Positions 34,247 to 44,504 of a DNA stretch of 64,000 nucleotides are shown here, one piece after another. The stretch comes from Acidobacteriota bacterium (GTDB lineage Bacteria; Acidobacteriota; Vicinamibacteria; Vicinamibacterales; SCN-69-37), in assembly GCA_947467605.1 (NCBI GenBank), contig CANIII010000004.1, positions 124,001 to 188,000 on the forward strand, in the 5' to 3' direction. Position 1 is the stretch's first letter; each line of letters begins with the position of its first letter. Below the pieces are notes generated by a model, which searched no databases, had not been told where the DNA came from, and worked only from the letters and a program-made list of their open reading frames with translations. The position numbers and the translations under genes are program-made.

Positions 34247-36823
34247 ATGAGCGTCTCATTTACGACTCCCGCGGCGCTCTGGCTGTTGGCTCTGGTGCCG
34301 GTGGTGTGGCTGATCCTGCGGTTCGCGCGAACGAATTTCAATCTGCGCCAGCGTGGCCTGCAGGCCATGGTGCGGTCTCTGCTGCTGGGGCTGCTCGTTC
34401 TCGCGCTGGCACGTCCGGTGATGTCCGCCGGCTCCTCTCAGTTGTCGATCGTCTACGTCGTCGATATCTCGCACAGCGTCGCGCCGGCGCAAATTGTGGC
34501 CACGGCCAACACGATTGATGAGTTGACGACGTCCGTGAAGCCCGCGCACTCGCGCATCGTGGTCTTCGGTGCCGATGCATCGACCGTCGACACGACCGCG
34601 GCGCTGCGGCAACTCGCGGTAGACGAGAAGGACCCGAAAGACCAGAAGGCCACCACAACAGCCGTGACGGTGAATCGTCTCGGCACAGACATCGAAGCCG
34701 CGCTGTCGTTTGCGCGCGCCTCACTCGCGCCGGGCATGCTCCCGCGCATCGTCCTCTTCTCCGACGGCCGTCCGACCGCCGGCGATACGAACGATGCGGT
34801 GGCTCGACTGCATGCTGACGGCGTGCCGGTCTCGGTGATTCCGCTGACGCCGGCGAATCTCGGTGACACATGGGTGGATGCGATCGAGGTGCCCGAGCGG
34901 ATCTCCGGCGGCTCGACGTTCGCCACGACCGTGCAGGTGCAGAGCCAGAAGGCCGGATCCGCCACGGTGGAGGTGCGCGCACTCGGCAAGGTGCTCGCGA
35001 CCAAGGTGGTGACACTTGTCGTTGGCGCCACGCCGGTCACGCTCGATGTCGCGCTCGATTCGCTGGGCGCGCAGTCACTCGAAGCGGTGGTGACGATGGC
35101 CGGCGATCCCGTCGCGGTGAATAACCGGCTGGATCGCGCGGTGTGGGTGGCCGAGCGATCGAAGGTGCTGTACATCGAAGGGACGGCGCCCAGCTCGCGC
35201 TACCTCACCGGTGCACTCACGGCCGCGGGTGTGGATGTGGCGGTGCGTCCGCCATCGGAGCTGCAAGGCGGTGCCCAAGCCCTGAGCCCGTACGATGTCG
35301 TAATCCTGAGCGATGTGCCGCGATCGGCGATGCCGGATAGCGCGATGAAGTCGGTGGGCGATTGGGTCGAGACCACCGGTGGTGGCCTGCTGATCGCCGG
35401 CGGTGACTCGGTGTTCGGCGAGGGGCCGGAAGGGTATCGCAAGACTGAGCTCGAGCGCGTGTCGCCCGTGACGTTTGAACGACGTGACGAGCCCGAGGTG
35501 GCGCTTGTCATCGTGCTCGATCGCTCGTTCAGCATGAACGGCCCGGTGATGGAGCTCTGCAAGGCTGCGGCGCAGGCCGCGATCGATGCGCTGACGGATC
35601 GTCAGTCGGTCGGCGTCATCACGTTCAACGATGGCTTCAACTGGGACGTGCCGGTACAGAACGTCGGTCAGGGCCGTGAGCGGATTCGCAAAGCGGTGTC
35701 GGCGATTCAGGCGAACGGGCAGACGTTGATCTTCCCGGCTGTGGAGCAGGCGTTCAACGCGCTGACCAAAGTGAAGGCGCGCGCCAAGCACGTGGTGCTC
35801 TTGTCAGACGGCCGATCGTATCCGGATGACTACGAAGCGCTCGTCAAGAAGATGGTGGCGGCGAAGATCACCGTGTCGTCGATTGCGGTGGGTCCGGACG
35901 CCGACGGTGAACTGCTCGGCAACATCGCGAAGTGGGGCAAGGGTCGTAGCTACAAGGTGCTCGACGCGCGCGAGGTGCCGCAGATCTTTGTCAAGGAAGC
36001 GAAGGAGATTCCGAATATTTCCTTCGACGAGAAGCCGCTCGCGCCGGTCATCAAGCATCGCGGCTTCCTTGAGGGGATCGACTTTACGAAGGCGCCAGCG
36101 CTGCGCGGTCGCACGGCGACGGTGGTGAAAGACTCTGCACTCGAGATGCTGTCGACGAAGGACGGCGATCCGCTCTTGGCGTTCTGGCCGATCGGCCTCG
36201 GTCGCGCGGCCGTATTTGCATCGGATGTGAAGGATCGCTGGGCCAGCGACTGGATCACGTGGCGCGGCTACGGCCCGTTCTTCGCCGCCATCGTGCGTGC
36301 GCTCGAACGCCAGCGTCCGCAGCCGATCTCGCTCTCGGTCGAGCCGGGCGCGATTCACGGCAGCACGCGATCGATTGCGCTGTCACTGGAAGCTCGCGAT
36401 GCCGACGGCAAGCCGCGCGACTTCCTCACACCACGCGTGCGCGTGCAGTCGGGCACCAAGCCGCCGGTCGAAATTCCCGCGCGGCAAACCGCCCCCGGCC
36501 ACTACGAAGCGCGCGCCATTGTCGACGCGGCCGAGACCTTCGCGGCTGCCGTCGTGGGCGCCGACACCGGCATCACCTCAGGCCTCGTCGTGCCAGACAC
36601 GAATGAGGAATACCGCTTCCGCGCGCCAGATGAAGCGCGCCTTCGAACGATCGCTGATGCGACCGGCGGCCACTGGCAGCCCACTGCCGCCACACTTGCG
36701 AGCACGCCCGGCGAACATCGCGCGACACGCAAACCACTGTGGCCACAATTGCTGTGGACGGCGCTGGGACTGTGGCTGGTGGACCTTCTGCTGCGACGCG
36801 TGCGCGTGCTCGAACGCGTGTGA
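34247..36823 (+). CDS. Large membrane protein with two VWA domains
   Basis: An 858-residue protein with two N-terminal helices (LWLLALVPVVWLILRF, SLLLGLLVLALA). A first VWA-like domain has MIDAS in VVDISHSVAP (about residue 70). A glutamine-amidotransferase-like segment (PYDVVILSDVPRS, GGGLLIAGGDSVFG) is followed by a second VWA domain with D-R-S-F-S in VLDRSFSMNG (about residue 425), a beta-rich region and a C-terminal helix. ATG 34247, one base after the previous stop, is preferred over an open frame running back into that gene. With MoxR and DUF58 it forms a likely membrane complex. Confidence 0.87.
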   Translation: MSVSFTTPAALWLLALVPVVWLILRFARTNFNLRQRGLQAMVRSLLLGLLVLALARPVMSAGSSQLSIVYVVDISHSVAPAQIVATANTIDELTTSVKPAHSRIVVFGADASTVDTTAALRQLAVDEKDPKDQKATTTAVTVNRLGTDIEAALSFARASLAPGMLPRIVLFSDGRPTAGDTNDAVARLHADGVPVSVIPLTPANLGDTWVDAIEVPERISGGSTFATTVQVQSQKAGSATVEVRALGKVLATKVVTLVVGATPVTLDVALDSLGAQSLEAVVTMAGDPVAVNNRLDRAVWVAERSKVLYIEGTAPSSRYLTGALTAAGVDVAVRPPSELQGGAQALSPYDVVILSDVPRSAMPDSAMKSVGDWVETTGGGLLIAGGDSVFGEGPEGYRKTELERVSPVTFERRDEPEVALVIVLDRSFSMNGPVMELCKAAAQAAIDALTDRQSVGVITFNDGFNWDVPVQNVGQGRERIRKAVSAIQANGQTLIFPAVEQAFNALTKVKARAKHVVLLSDGRSYPDDYEALVKKMVAAKITVSSIAVGPDADGELLGNIAKWGKGRSYKVLDAREVPQIFVKEAKEIPNISFDEKPLAPVIKHRGFLEGIDFTKAPALRGRTATVVKDSALEMLSTKDGDPLLAFWPIGLGRAAVFASDVKDRWASDWITWRGYGPFFAAIVRALERQRPQPISLSVEPGAIHGSTRSIALSLEARDADGKPRDFLTPRVRVQSGTKPPVEIPARQTAPGHYEARAIVDAAETFAAAVVGADTGITSGLVVPDTNEEYRFRAPDEARLRTIADATGGHWQPTAATLASTPGEHRATRKPLWPQLLWTALGLWLVDLLLRRVRVLERV

Positions 36824-37143
36824 TCGTCCGCTACTACGCCATCACTGCATCCGGCCGGGTCGGCCATGGCGCCATTTCCCCTGAGGCCCGCTACTGCGCC
36901 ATTCTCTGGCAGGGCGAGCACCGAATCGAACGTCGACATTTGACCGGCGGCGCATGGAAGAAACTCGACGTCGAGGTCAGTTCGGCGTCGTCGAGCGTCG
37001 AGCGGGATTCTGAGGTGTGGCATTCGCTCGCGCCAAATGATGCGGGCGCCGAGATCCTGGCCACGAGCATGGTCGATGTGAGCGCGGCGCCGCTGCGGGT
37101 GGCTGCGGCGATTGACGCGCAACTACGTGAGCAGGGGCGCTGA
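36820..37143 (+). CDS. Small protein of unknown function closing the MoxR operon
   Basis: A 107-residue cytoplasmic protein starting at GTG 36820, which overlaps the previous stop (GTGA), so translation is coupled. It starts IVRYYAITASGRVGHGAIS and contains YCAILWQGEHRIERRHLTG; the pattern of strands suggests a small beta-rich domain. There are no cysteines beyond one, no membrane segment and no family that I recognise. Position and overlap argue that it belongs to the MoxR/VWA complex or its control. Confidence 0.6.
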   Translation: MIVRYYAITASGRVGHGAISPEARYCAILWQGEHRIERRHLTGGAWKKLDVEVSSASSSVERDSEVWHSLAPNDAGAEILATSMVDVSAAPLRVAAAIDAQLREQGR

Positions 37144-37166
37144 GAGCACTCTGCGCGCGGTCAGTA

Positions 37167-38555
37167 CTAGATGTCGACGATCTTGCCCGGGTTCATGCGA
37201 TTGTTAGGATCAAGCGCGCGCTTGATCGAGCGCATCACTTCAACGCCGGCGCCATGTTCCTTCTTAAGCGACGCCATCTTGCCGTAACCGATGCCGTGTT
37301 CGCCCGTGCACGTGCCAGCCATCGCGAGCGCGCGCTCGACGAGGCGATCGTTGAGCCGAGACGCGATAGCAAGTTCCTCGGCGCTGTTCGGATCAAGCAC
37401 GTAGAGCAGGTGAAAGTTGCCGTCGCCGGCGTGGCCGACGAGACAGATGGGAAATGGCGCGCCCTGATTGTCGGCGTCGGTCTCTGCAATACATTCCGCC
37501 AGGCGCGAGATCGGCACGCACACGTCCGTCGTCCACACTCGCGCGCCAGGGCGCAGCGCCTGTGCGGCATAGAGCGCGTGATGACGCGCCTGCCATAGCC
37601 GTTCGCGATCTTCGAGCTTCGTCGCGAAGCTGAATCCGTGGCCACCATGCTCGCCGGCGATGCCTTGAAGCGTCTCGGCCTGCTCGGTGACGTCGCGATC
37701 GTGATCGCCGTGAAACTCAAAGAACAGCGTGGGCGCGAGCGGGTAGTCGGTCTTCGAATGCCTGTTGATGGCGTCGATCTGTTTCGCGTCGAGCAACTCG
37801 ATGCGGGCCACACGAAGTCCCAGCTGAATCGTGGCGATCACCGTGTTGACGGCGCCTCCGAGTGTGTCGAATGCACACACGGCCGCCGACACGGCTTCGG
37901 GCACAGGGTGCAGCTTCAGTGTGACTTCCGTGATCACGCCGAGTGTGCCTTCGGATCCCACGAAGAGTCGCGTGAGGTCGTAGCCCGATGATGACTTGCG
38001 CGCGCGTGTGCCGGTGTGGGTGATCGTGCCATCGGGCATGACGACGCGAAGGGCGAGGACATTCTCGCGCATCGTGCCGTAGCGCACGGCCATCGTGCCG
38101 GAGGCGCGCGTCGCCGTCATGCCGCCGATCGTCGCGTCCGCGCCGGGATCGATCGGAAACATCAGCCCCGTCGAGCGCAGCGCCTTGCCGAGTTGCAGGC
38201 GCGTGACACCGGCTTCGACCGTCACGTCCATGTCTTCCTGGCCGATGCGCAGGATGTGATTCATCTCGCGCAGGTCAATGGTGATGCCGCCACGCAGGGC
38301 GTGCACGTGCCCTTCAAGCGATGTGCCCGCACCAAACGGAATGACGGGTACGCCGAACGTCGCGCTGGCTCGCACGATCTCGGCAACGTCTTCGGTGGTG
38401 CGTGGAAGACAGACGACGTCGGGTGCAGCGGGTGGGTGATGGCCCTCGCCGTGGCTGTGATGTTCGCGGACACTGGCCGTGTCGTTGACGATGGGACCGA
38501 GCCGTGACTTGAGATGCGCGATAGCAGCGGCGGTGCCTGCAGAGGACGCCTTCAT
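37167..38555 (-). CDS. FAD-linked oxidase, D-lactate dehydrogenase/GlcD type
   Basis: A 462-residue flavoenzyme of the FAD_binding_4 (PCMH) plus FAD-oxidase C-terminal family. Key parts: VVCLPRTTEDVAEIVR and VIPFGAGTSLEGH near the N-terminus, DPGADATIGGMTATRASGT for FAD binding, LFVGSEGTLGVITEVTLKLHP, and the C-terminal GTCTGEHGIGYGKM. Such enzymes oxidise D-lactate, glycolate or related 2-hydroxy acids, passing electrons to cytochrome or quinone. It stands alone on the minus strand. Its promoter region is occupied by the REP-2 inverted pair. Confidence 0.9.
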   Translation of the reverse strand: MKASSAGTAAAIAHLKSRLGPIVNDTASVREHHSHGEGHHPPAAPDVVCLPRTTEDVAEIVRASATFGVPVIPFGAGTSLEGHVHALRGGITIDLREMNHILRIGQEDMDVTVEAGVTRLQLGKALRSTGLMFPIDPGADATIGGMTATRASGTMAVRYGTMRENVLALRVVMPDGTITHTGTRARKSSSGYDLTRLFVGSEGTLGVITEVTLKLHPVPEAVSAAVCAFDTLGGAVNTVIATIQLGLRVARIELLDAKQIDAINRHSKTDYPLAPTLFFEFHGDHDRDVTEQAETLQGIAGEHGGHGFSFATKLEDRERLWQARHHALYAAQALRPGARVWTTDVCVPISRLAECIAETDADNQGAPFPICLVGHAGDGNFHLLYVLDPNSAEELAIASRLNDRLVERALAMAGTCTGEHGIGYGKMASLKKEHGAGVEVMRSIKRALDPNNRMNPGKIVDI

Positions 38556-38561
38556 GACGAC

Positions 38562-38590
38562 GGCGAAACGACCTCGGGAGTCGTTTCGCC
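38562..38590. repeat. REP-2 element a
   Basis: GGCGAAACGAC (38562-38572) and its inverse (38580-38590) enclose the loop CTCGGGA. It is the same family as the elements around RAYT-2 and begins seven bases upstream of the FAD oxidase start codon. Confidence 0.85.
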
Positions 38591-38639
38591 CTCCGAAGGG
38601 AGACTCGAGTTTCCGTGTTCACCGCTGTTGCCATTTCGA

Positions 38640-38666
38640 GGCGAAACGACTCCCGAGGTCGTTTCG
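38640..38666. repeat. REP-2 element b (inverted relative to a)
   Basis: GGCGAAACGAC (38640-38650), loop TCCCGAG, GTCGTTTCG (38658-38666). The loop is the reverse complement of that in element a, so the two form a head-to-head pair about 50 bases apart, like a bacterial interspersed mosaic element. Confidence 0.85.
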
Positions 38667-38801
38667 ACCGTTGCTCGATAGACCTCGCCCAGGCCGCCTG
38701 AGTCGATGGGCGCGATGATTTCGTAGGGTCCGAGGCGGGTACCGGGGGCGAGGCTCACGCGCGAGTGGTGATTATAGGGCAGGGGCACGATCGAGTTTGG
38801 C

Positions 38802-38830
38802 GATATCACTAATCTTGTGATGGTGATATC
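38802..38830 (+). promoter_or_regulatory. Operator/promoter candidate of the MNT-HEPN operon
   Basis: GATATCAC (38802-38809) is inverted as GTGATATC (38823-38830), with an inner TCAC/GTGA pair (38806-38809, 38817-38820). TATCAT (38827-38832) is a possible -10 eight bases before ATG 38841. The site fits autorepression by the ribbon-helix-helix N-terminus of the first gene product. Confidence 0.5.
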
Positions 38831-38840
38831 ATTCGCGGCA

Positions 38841-39419
38841 ATGGGCACCTCATTGACGCCGTCGGCGCGCCGTGTGGCTCGTGTGCTGCTCAGGCTGCCC
38901 ACCGATCTGCATCGATCGTTGGCCAAGGCTGCGCTCGACGCCGGCTTGTCCTTCAACGAGTTGTGCGTGCGCCGATTGCGCGCGCCATCCGACGCGCAGG
39001 GGCTGTCTGTCGTGCGGTCGCACGTCGTCTCACGGGCACGCGCGGCATTCGGCGAACATCTCGAGGGCGTGCTCGTGCTCGGTTCGTGGGCGCGCGGCGA
39101 GGCCGCCGCGACGTCCGACATTGATGTTCTGATCGTGATCGACAGCACGATGGCGCTGACGCGCGATCTCTATCGCGCCTGGGACGTTGAACCGCTCACC
39201 TATGAGGGGCGCTTGATTGACGCGCATTTCGCCCACCCGTCCACCGCCGGCGCGTCGCCAACCGCCGTCTGGTGTGAAGCGGCGATCGACGGCATCATCT
39301 GGCACGACCGTGATGGTGCCATCGCCATTCGCCTTGGTGAAGTGCGCCGCGCGATTGCCGAAGGTCGTGTCGTGCGCGCCTTCGTGCACGGACAGCCCTA
39401 CTGGAAGGGAGCCGCGTGA
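38841..39419 (+). CDS. RHH-fused MNT nucleotidyltransferase, probable antitoxin
   Basis: A 192-residue protein. Residues 8-48 (SARRVARVLLRLPTDLHRSL, then FNELCVRRL) look like an Arc/HicB-type ribbon-helix-helix DNA-binding unit. From about 60 a minimal nucleotidyltransferase follows with G81-S82-W-A-R-G and D93-I-D95. In MntA-HepT systems the MNT enzyme modifies and silences the HEPN RNase. Here the extra RHH part would allow autoregulation. ATG 38841 is chosen because the inverted repeat covers the earlier possible starts. The stop overlaps the HEPN start by one base. Confidence 0.82.
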   Translation: MGTSLTPSARRVARVLLRLPTDLHRSLAKAALDAGLSFNELCVRRLRAPSDAQGLSVVRSHVVSRARAAFGEHLEGVLVLGSWARGEAAATSDIDVLIVIDSTMALTRDLYRAWDVEPLTYEGRLIDAHFAHPSTAGASPTAVWCEAAIDGIIWHDRDGAIAIRLGEVRRAIAEGRVVRAFVHGQPYWKGAA

Positions 39420-39832
39420 TGCGCAATCGTGATCTGGCTGCCGATCATCTGCGTCGTGCCGCAGCGCGCCTGCGTGCGCTGGACGTGCTCTTCGACAGCG
39501 CCAGCTGGGCCGACGTCGTGCGCGAGTCGCAGGAGGTGGTGGAACTCACGCTGAAGGGCCTCTTGCGTGCGTGCGGCGTTGAACCACCGCGGATTCATGA
39601 TGTGGCGGACGTGCTGCTGGCAGAACGCGACCGGTTGCCGAAGGATCTGGCGCCGCACATCGAGCGGCTCGCAGGGATTTCACGCGCGTTGCGCCGAGAT
39701 CGTGAGCTCGCGTTCTATGGCGCTGAGGATCTGACGCCGTCCACGTTCTATCGCGAGGCTGACGCGGTCCTTGCGCGCGACAGCGCCCGCGACGTCGTGG
39801 CAGCAGTCCGCCCCCACGTCGTTGACGCCTAG
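39419..39832 (+). CDS. HEPN-domain protein, probable toxin partner
   Basis: A 137-residue helical protein. The segment SQEVVELTLKGLLRACGVEPPRIHDVADVLL matches the HEPN core helices; RRDRELAFYGAED is the second conserved helix. A canonical R-x4-6-H RNase motif is not obvious to me, so catalytic activity is uncertain. The start ATG 39419 shares one base with the upstream TGA, and AAGGGAG sits eight bases before it. The MNT-then-HEPN order is the standard pairing. Confidence 0.82.
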   Translation: MRNRDLAADHLRRAAARLRALDVLFDSASWADVVRESQEVVELTLKGLLRACGVEPPRIHDVADVLLAERDRLPKDLAPHIERLAGISRALRRDRELAFYGAEDLTPSTFYREADAVLARDSARDVVAAVRPHVVDA

Positions 39833-39842
39833 CCAAGGTCCG

Positions 39843-40667
39843 CTACCGAATCATCTCCGGCTCCATCGTCTTCTCAGACACCTTGCCGCCGACAACGCTC
39901 ACGTAATAGACCTTCGCCCCTGCGCGAGCCGAGACGACACGCTTGACGACGTTGTCTCCGAAGTAGATGCCAGCGTCGTTGTCACACGCGTAGCCCGGCT
40001 TCATTTCTCCTGAGCCAATCAGCTTTTGATAGAGCGGGCGACGCCCGGACTCGGCATCGTAGTGCGGCGAATGGCTGCCTTTGATGAAGCCGAGACCGTG
40101 CACGATCGAGAGCGCCTGCGGACGAGAGTCCGTCGTGCCTTCGTCAAACCAGCACAGTGATCCCGCACTTGCGCCGCCAAGCACGATGCCGCGATCCCAG
40201 GCTTTGCGGAGGACGACGTCGATCCCTTGCGCTTTCCAAATCGCCTGTTGATTGAGCGTGTTGCCGCCCGAGACGACGATGCCGTCTACCGAGAGAAAGA
40301 CGTCTTCCCAACTGCGCGTTTGGGTGAGGCTTTCGATGAAGCTCTCTTGAACGGACGGCTCCACGTTGAGCGGCGCACATGCCTGGAAGAACTTGATGAT
40401 CGCGTCCTTGTCGTCGGCGGAGGCGGTTGGCAGATAGCAGATCTTCGGCCGTGGCTTGCCGGTGAGTGCCGCCATGTAGCGAATGAACGGCGTGACGAAG
40501 TTGCCGCCCGCGATCAGGATCTTGCGAACAGCAGCGGAGGTCTGGTCGGTCGGTGTGGTTGTCGGCATGGTGTCGAGAAGTGCAGCGGATGTGGCGTGGC
40601 TCACCGCAAGACCCGCGGCGCCCGTCAGTGACGTGTTGATGAACGTGCGTCGCTTCACGCGGCTCAT
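39843..40667 (-). CDS. Tat-exported peptidase S51 (dipeptidase E-like)
   Basis: A 274-residue protein of the class-I glutamine-amidotransferase-like S51 family. The nucleophile is S167 in GGASAGSLCW; H202 lies in SPHYDAESGRR; VVSGGNTLNQ forms the other active-site loop. Most PepE-type members are cytoplasmic Asp-dipeptidases. This one begins MSRVKRRTFINTSLTGAAGLAVS, a Tat-like signal with adjacent arginines, so it probably acts in the periplasm. Cyanophycinase is a related possibility. ATG 40667 faces the symporter start at 40686, so the promoters are back to back. Confidence 0.82.
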   Translation of the reverse strand: MSRVKRRTFINTSLTGAAGLAVSHATSAALLDTMPTTTPTDQTSAAVRKILIAGGNFVTPFIRYMAALTGKPRPKICYLPTASADDKDAIIKFFQACAPLNVEPSVQESFIESLTQTRSWEDVFLSVDGIVVSGGNTLNQQAIWKAQGIDVVLRKAWDRGIVLGGASAGSLCWFDEGTTDSRPQALSIVHGLGFIKGSHSPHYDAESGRRPLYQKLIGSGEMKPGYACDNDAGIYFGDNVVKRVVSARAGAKVYYVSVVGGKVSEKTMEPEMIR

Positions 40668-40685
40668 TGTAGACTCACGCCTCAC

Positions 40686-41921
40686 ATGAAGGAAGGCACA
40701 CGCGTCCTCGTTGCACTTGCCGCTGCGATCGTTGTCGGGGCGCTTATTGCTGCCAGTGGGAACCTTGCGGCCCTTCGCCTCGCCGATAGCGTGGCCCCGA
40801 TCGGGTCACTGTGGATCAGCGCGATTCGCATGACGGTCTTGCCCCTCATCGCGTCGCTCATCGTCACGGGCATTGCGTCGGCGGCCGACGGCAAGTCGCT
40901 CGGGCGGCTGGGGGCGCGGACGATCACCACGTTTGTCCTGATGCTGGTTGGGATGGCGGCCGTCATCGTGCCGTTGGCTCGATTCGCGTTCACGTTCTTC
41001 CCAGATGGGGCCCGCCCGTTGCTGCCGGCCGGCGCCGCCGAGACGGCGCACGACGTTGCCGGAGCCGGGCAGGTCCACTCGCTGTCGGCGTGGCTGTCGT
41101 CGCTGCTGCCGTCCAATCCCGTTGCCGCTGCGGCCAATGGCGACATGGTGCCGTTCGTGTTGTTCGTGTTGCTGTTTGCGATCGCGATTGCGAAGAGTCC
41201 CGGGGCGTCGCGCGAAACGCTCGTCGGATTCTTCCGCGCGCTCGGTGACGCGATGATGACGCTCGTCCGCGGCGTCATTCTGCTGGCGCCGATTGGCGTG
41301 CCGGCACTCGTTCTGCCCGTGGCCGCGCATGCCGGCGCGGCGCTTGTCGGCACCATTGGTCTCTACATCGTCACCTATTCGATCGCGTCGCTCGTGTGTG
41401 TCGCGCTCTTGTATCCGGTGGTGGCGATTGTGGGAAAGATCCCGATGGCACGATTTGCCAAAGCCGCGTGGCCGGGACAGACGATTGCGTTCAGTTCGAG
41501 CTCGTCGGTCGCGTCGCTCCCGGCACTGGTGCGCGCGGCTGAGGTGGACCTTGCGCTGCCGCTAGACGTCACTGGATTTACGCTGCCGCTCGCCGCGGCG
41601 ATGTTCAAGATTGCGGGACCCGTCACATGGACCGTTGGCGCGCTGTTCGTCAGCTGGTTCTACAACGTCCCGCTCGGCGTGACGCAGTTGGCGACGATTG
41701 CGTTTGCGTCCGTGTTTCTGGCGTTCGCCGCGCCAGGAATTCCGCGCGGCGGCTTCATCATGTTGACGCCGCTGCTGGTCGCTGTCGGTCTGCCGGCTGA
41801 AGGCGTGGGCCTGCTCATTGCCGTCGATGCGATTCCTGATGTGTTTGCGACCGTTCTTAATGCGACGGGCTACCTCGCGGCGACGGCCGTCGTGGCGCGC
41901 GGCAGGGTGCAGCGAGCCTGA
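40686..41921 (+). CDS. Dicarboxylate/amino acid:cation symporter (DAACS family)
   Basis: A 411-residue secondary transporter with eight or more hydrophobic segments and the re-entrant serine-rich loop AFSSSSSVASLPALV that binds substrate in GltP/DctA-type carriers. Later segments include GFTLPLAAAMFK and LTPLLVAVGLPAEGVGLLIAVDAIPDVFAT. It should import glutamate, aspartate or C4-dicarboxylates with H+ or Na+. It is divergent from the exported S51 peptidase, so uptake of the amino acids that enzyme releases is plausible. Confidence 0.93.
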   Translation: MKEGTRVLVALAAAIVVGALIAASGNLAALRLADSVAPIGSLWISAIRMTVLPLIASLIVTGIASAADGKSLGRLGARTITTFVLMLVGMAAVIVPLARFAFTFFPDGARPLLPAGAAETAHDVAGAGQVHSLSAWLSSLLPSNPVAAAANGDMVPFVLFVLLFAIAIAKSPGASRETLVGFFRALGDAMMTLVRGVILLAPIGVPALVLPVAAHAGAALVGTIGLYIVTYSIASLVCVALLYPVVAIVGKIPMARFAKAAWPGQTIAFSSSSSVASLPALVRAAEVDLALPLDVTGFTLPLAAAMFKIAGPVTWTVGALFVSWFYNVPLGVTQLATIAFASVFLAFAAPGIPRGGFIMLTPLLVAVGLPAEGVGLLIAVDAIPDVFATVLNATGYLAATAVVARGRVQRA

Positions 41922-41958
41922 CCGTGAAGGACGTGGTGTTCTTCACGTCCTTCACGGT
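41921..41958. terminator. Long hairpin between convergent genes
   Basis: ACCGTGAAGGACGTG (41921-41935) and its exact inverse (41944-41958) enclose an eight-base loop. It starts at the last base of the symporter stop codon and faces the end of the minus-strand metalloprotease gene. There is no T-run on either side. Confidence 0.6.
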
Positions 41959-41970
41959 TAGCAATTGGTC

Positions 41971-44502
<2,532 letters not shown>

Positions 44503-44504
44503 GG

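Noticed and set aside
41921-41958. Perfect 15-bp inverted repeat considered as a third REP family
   Set aside because: Single copy in the window, no RAYT association and no shared core; placement between convergent stop codons fits a terminator-type hairpin better.
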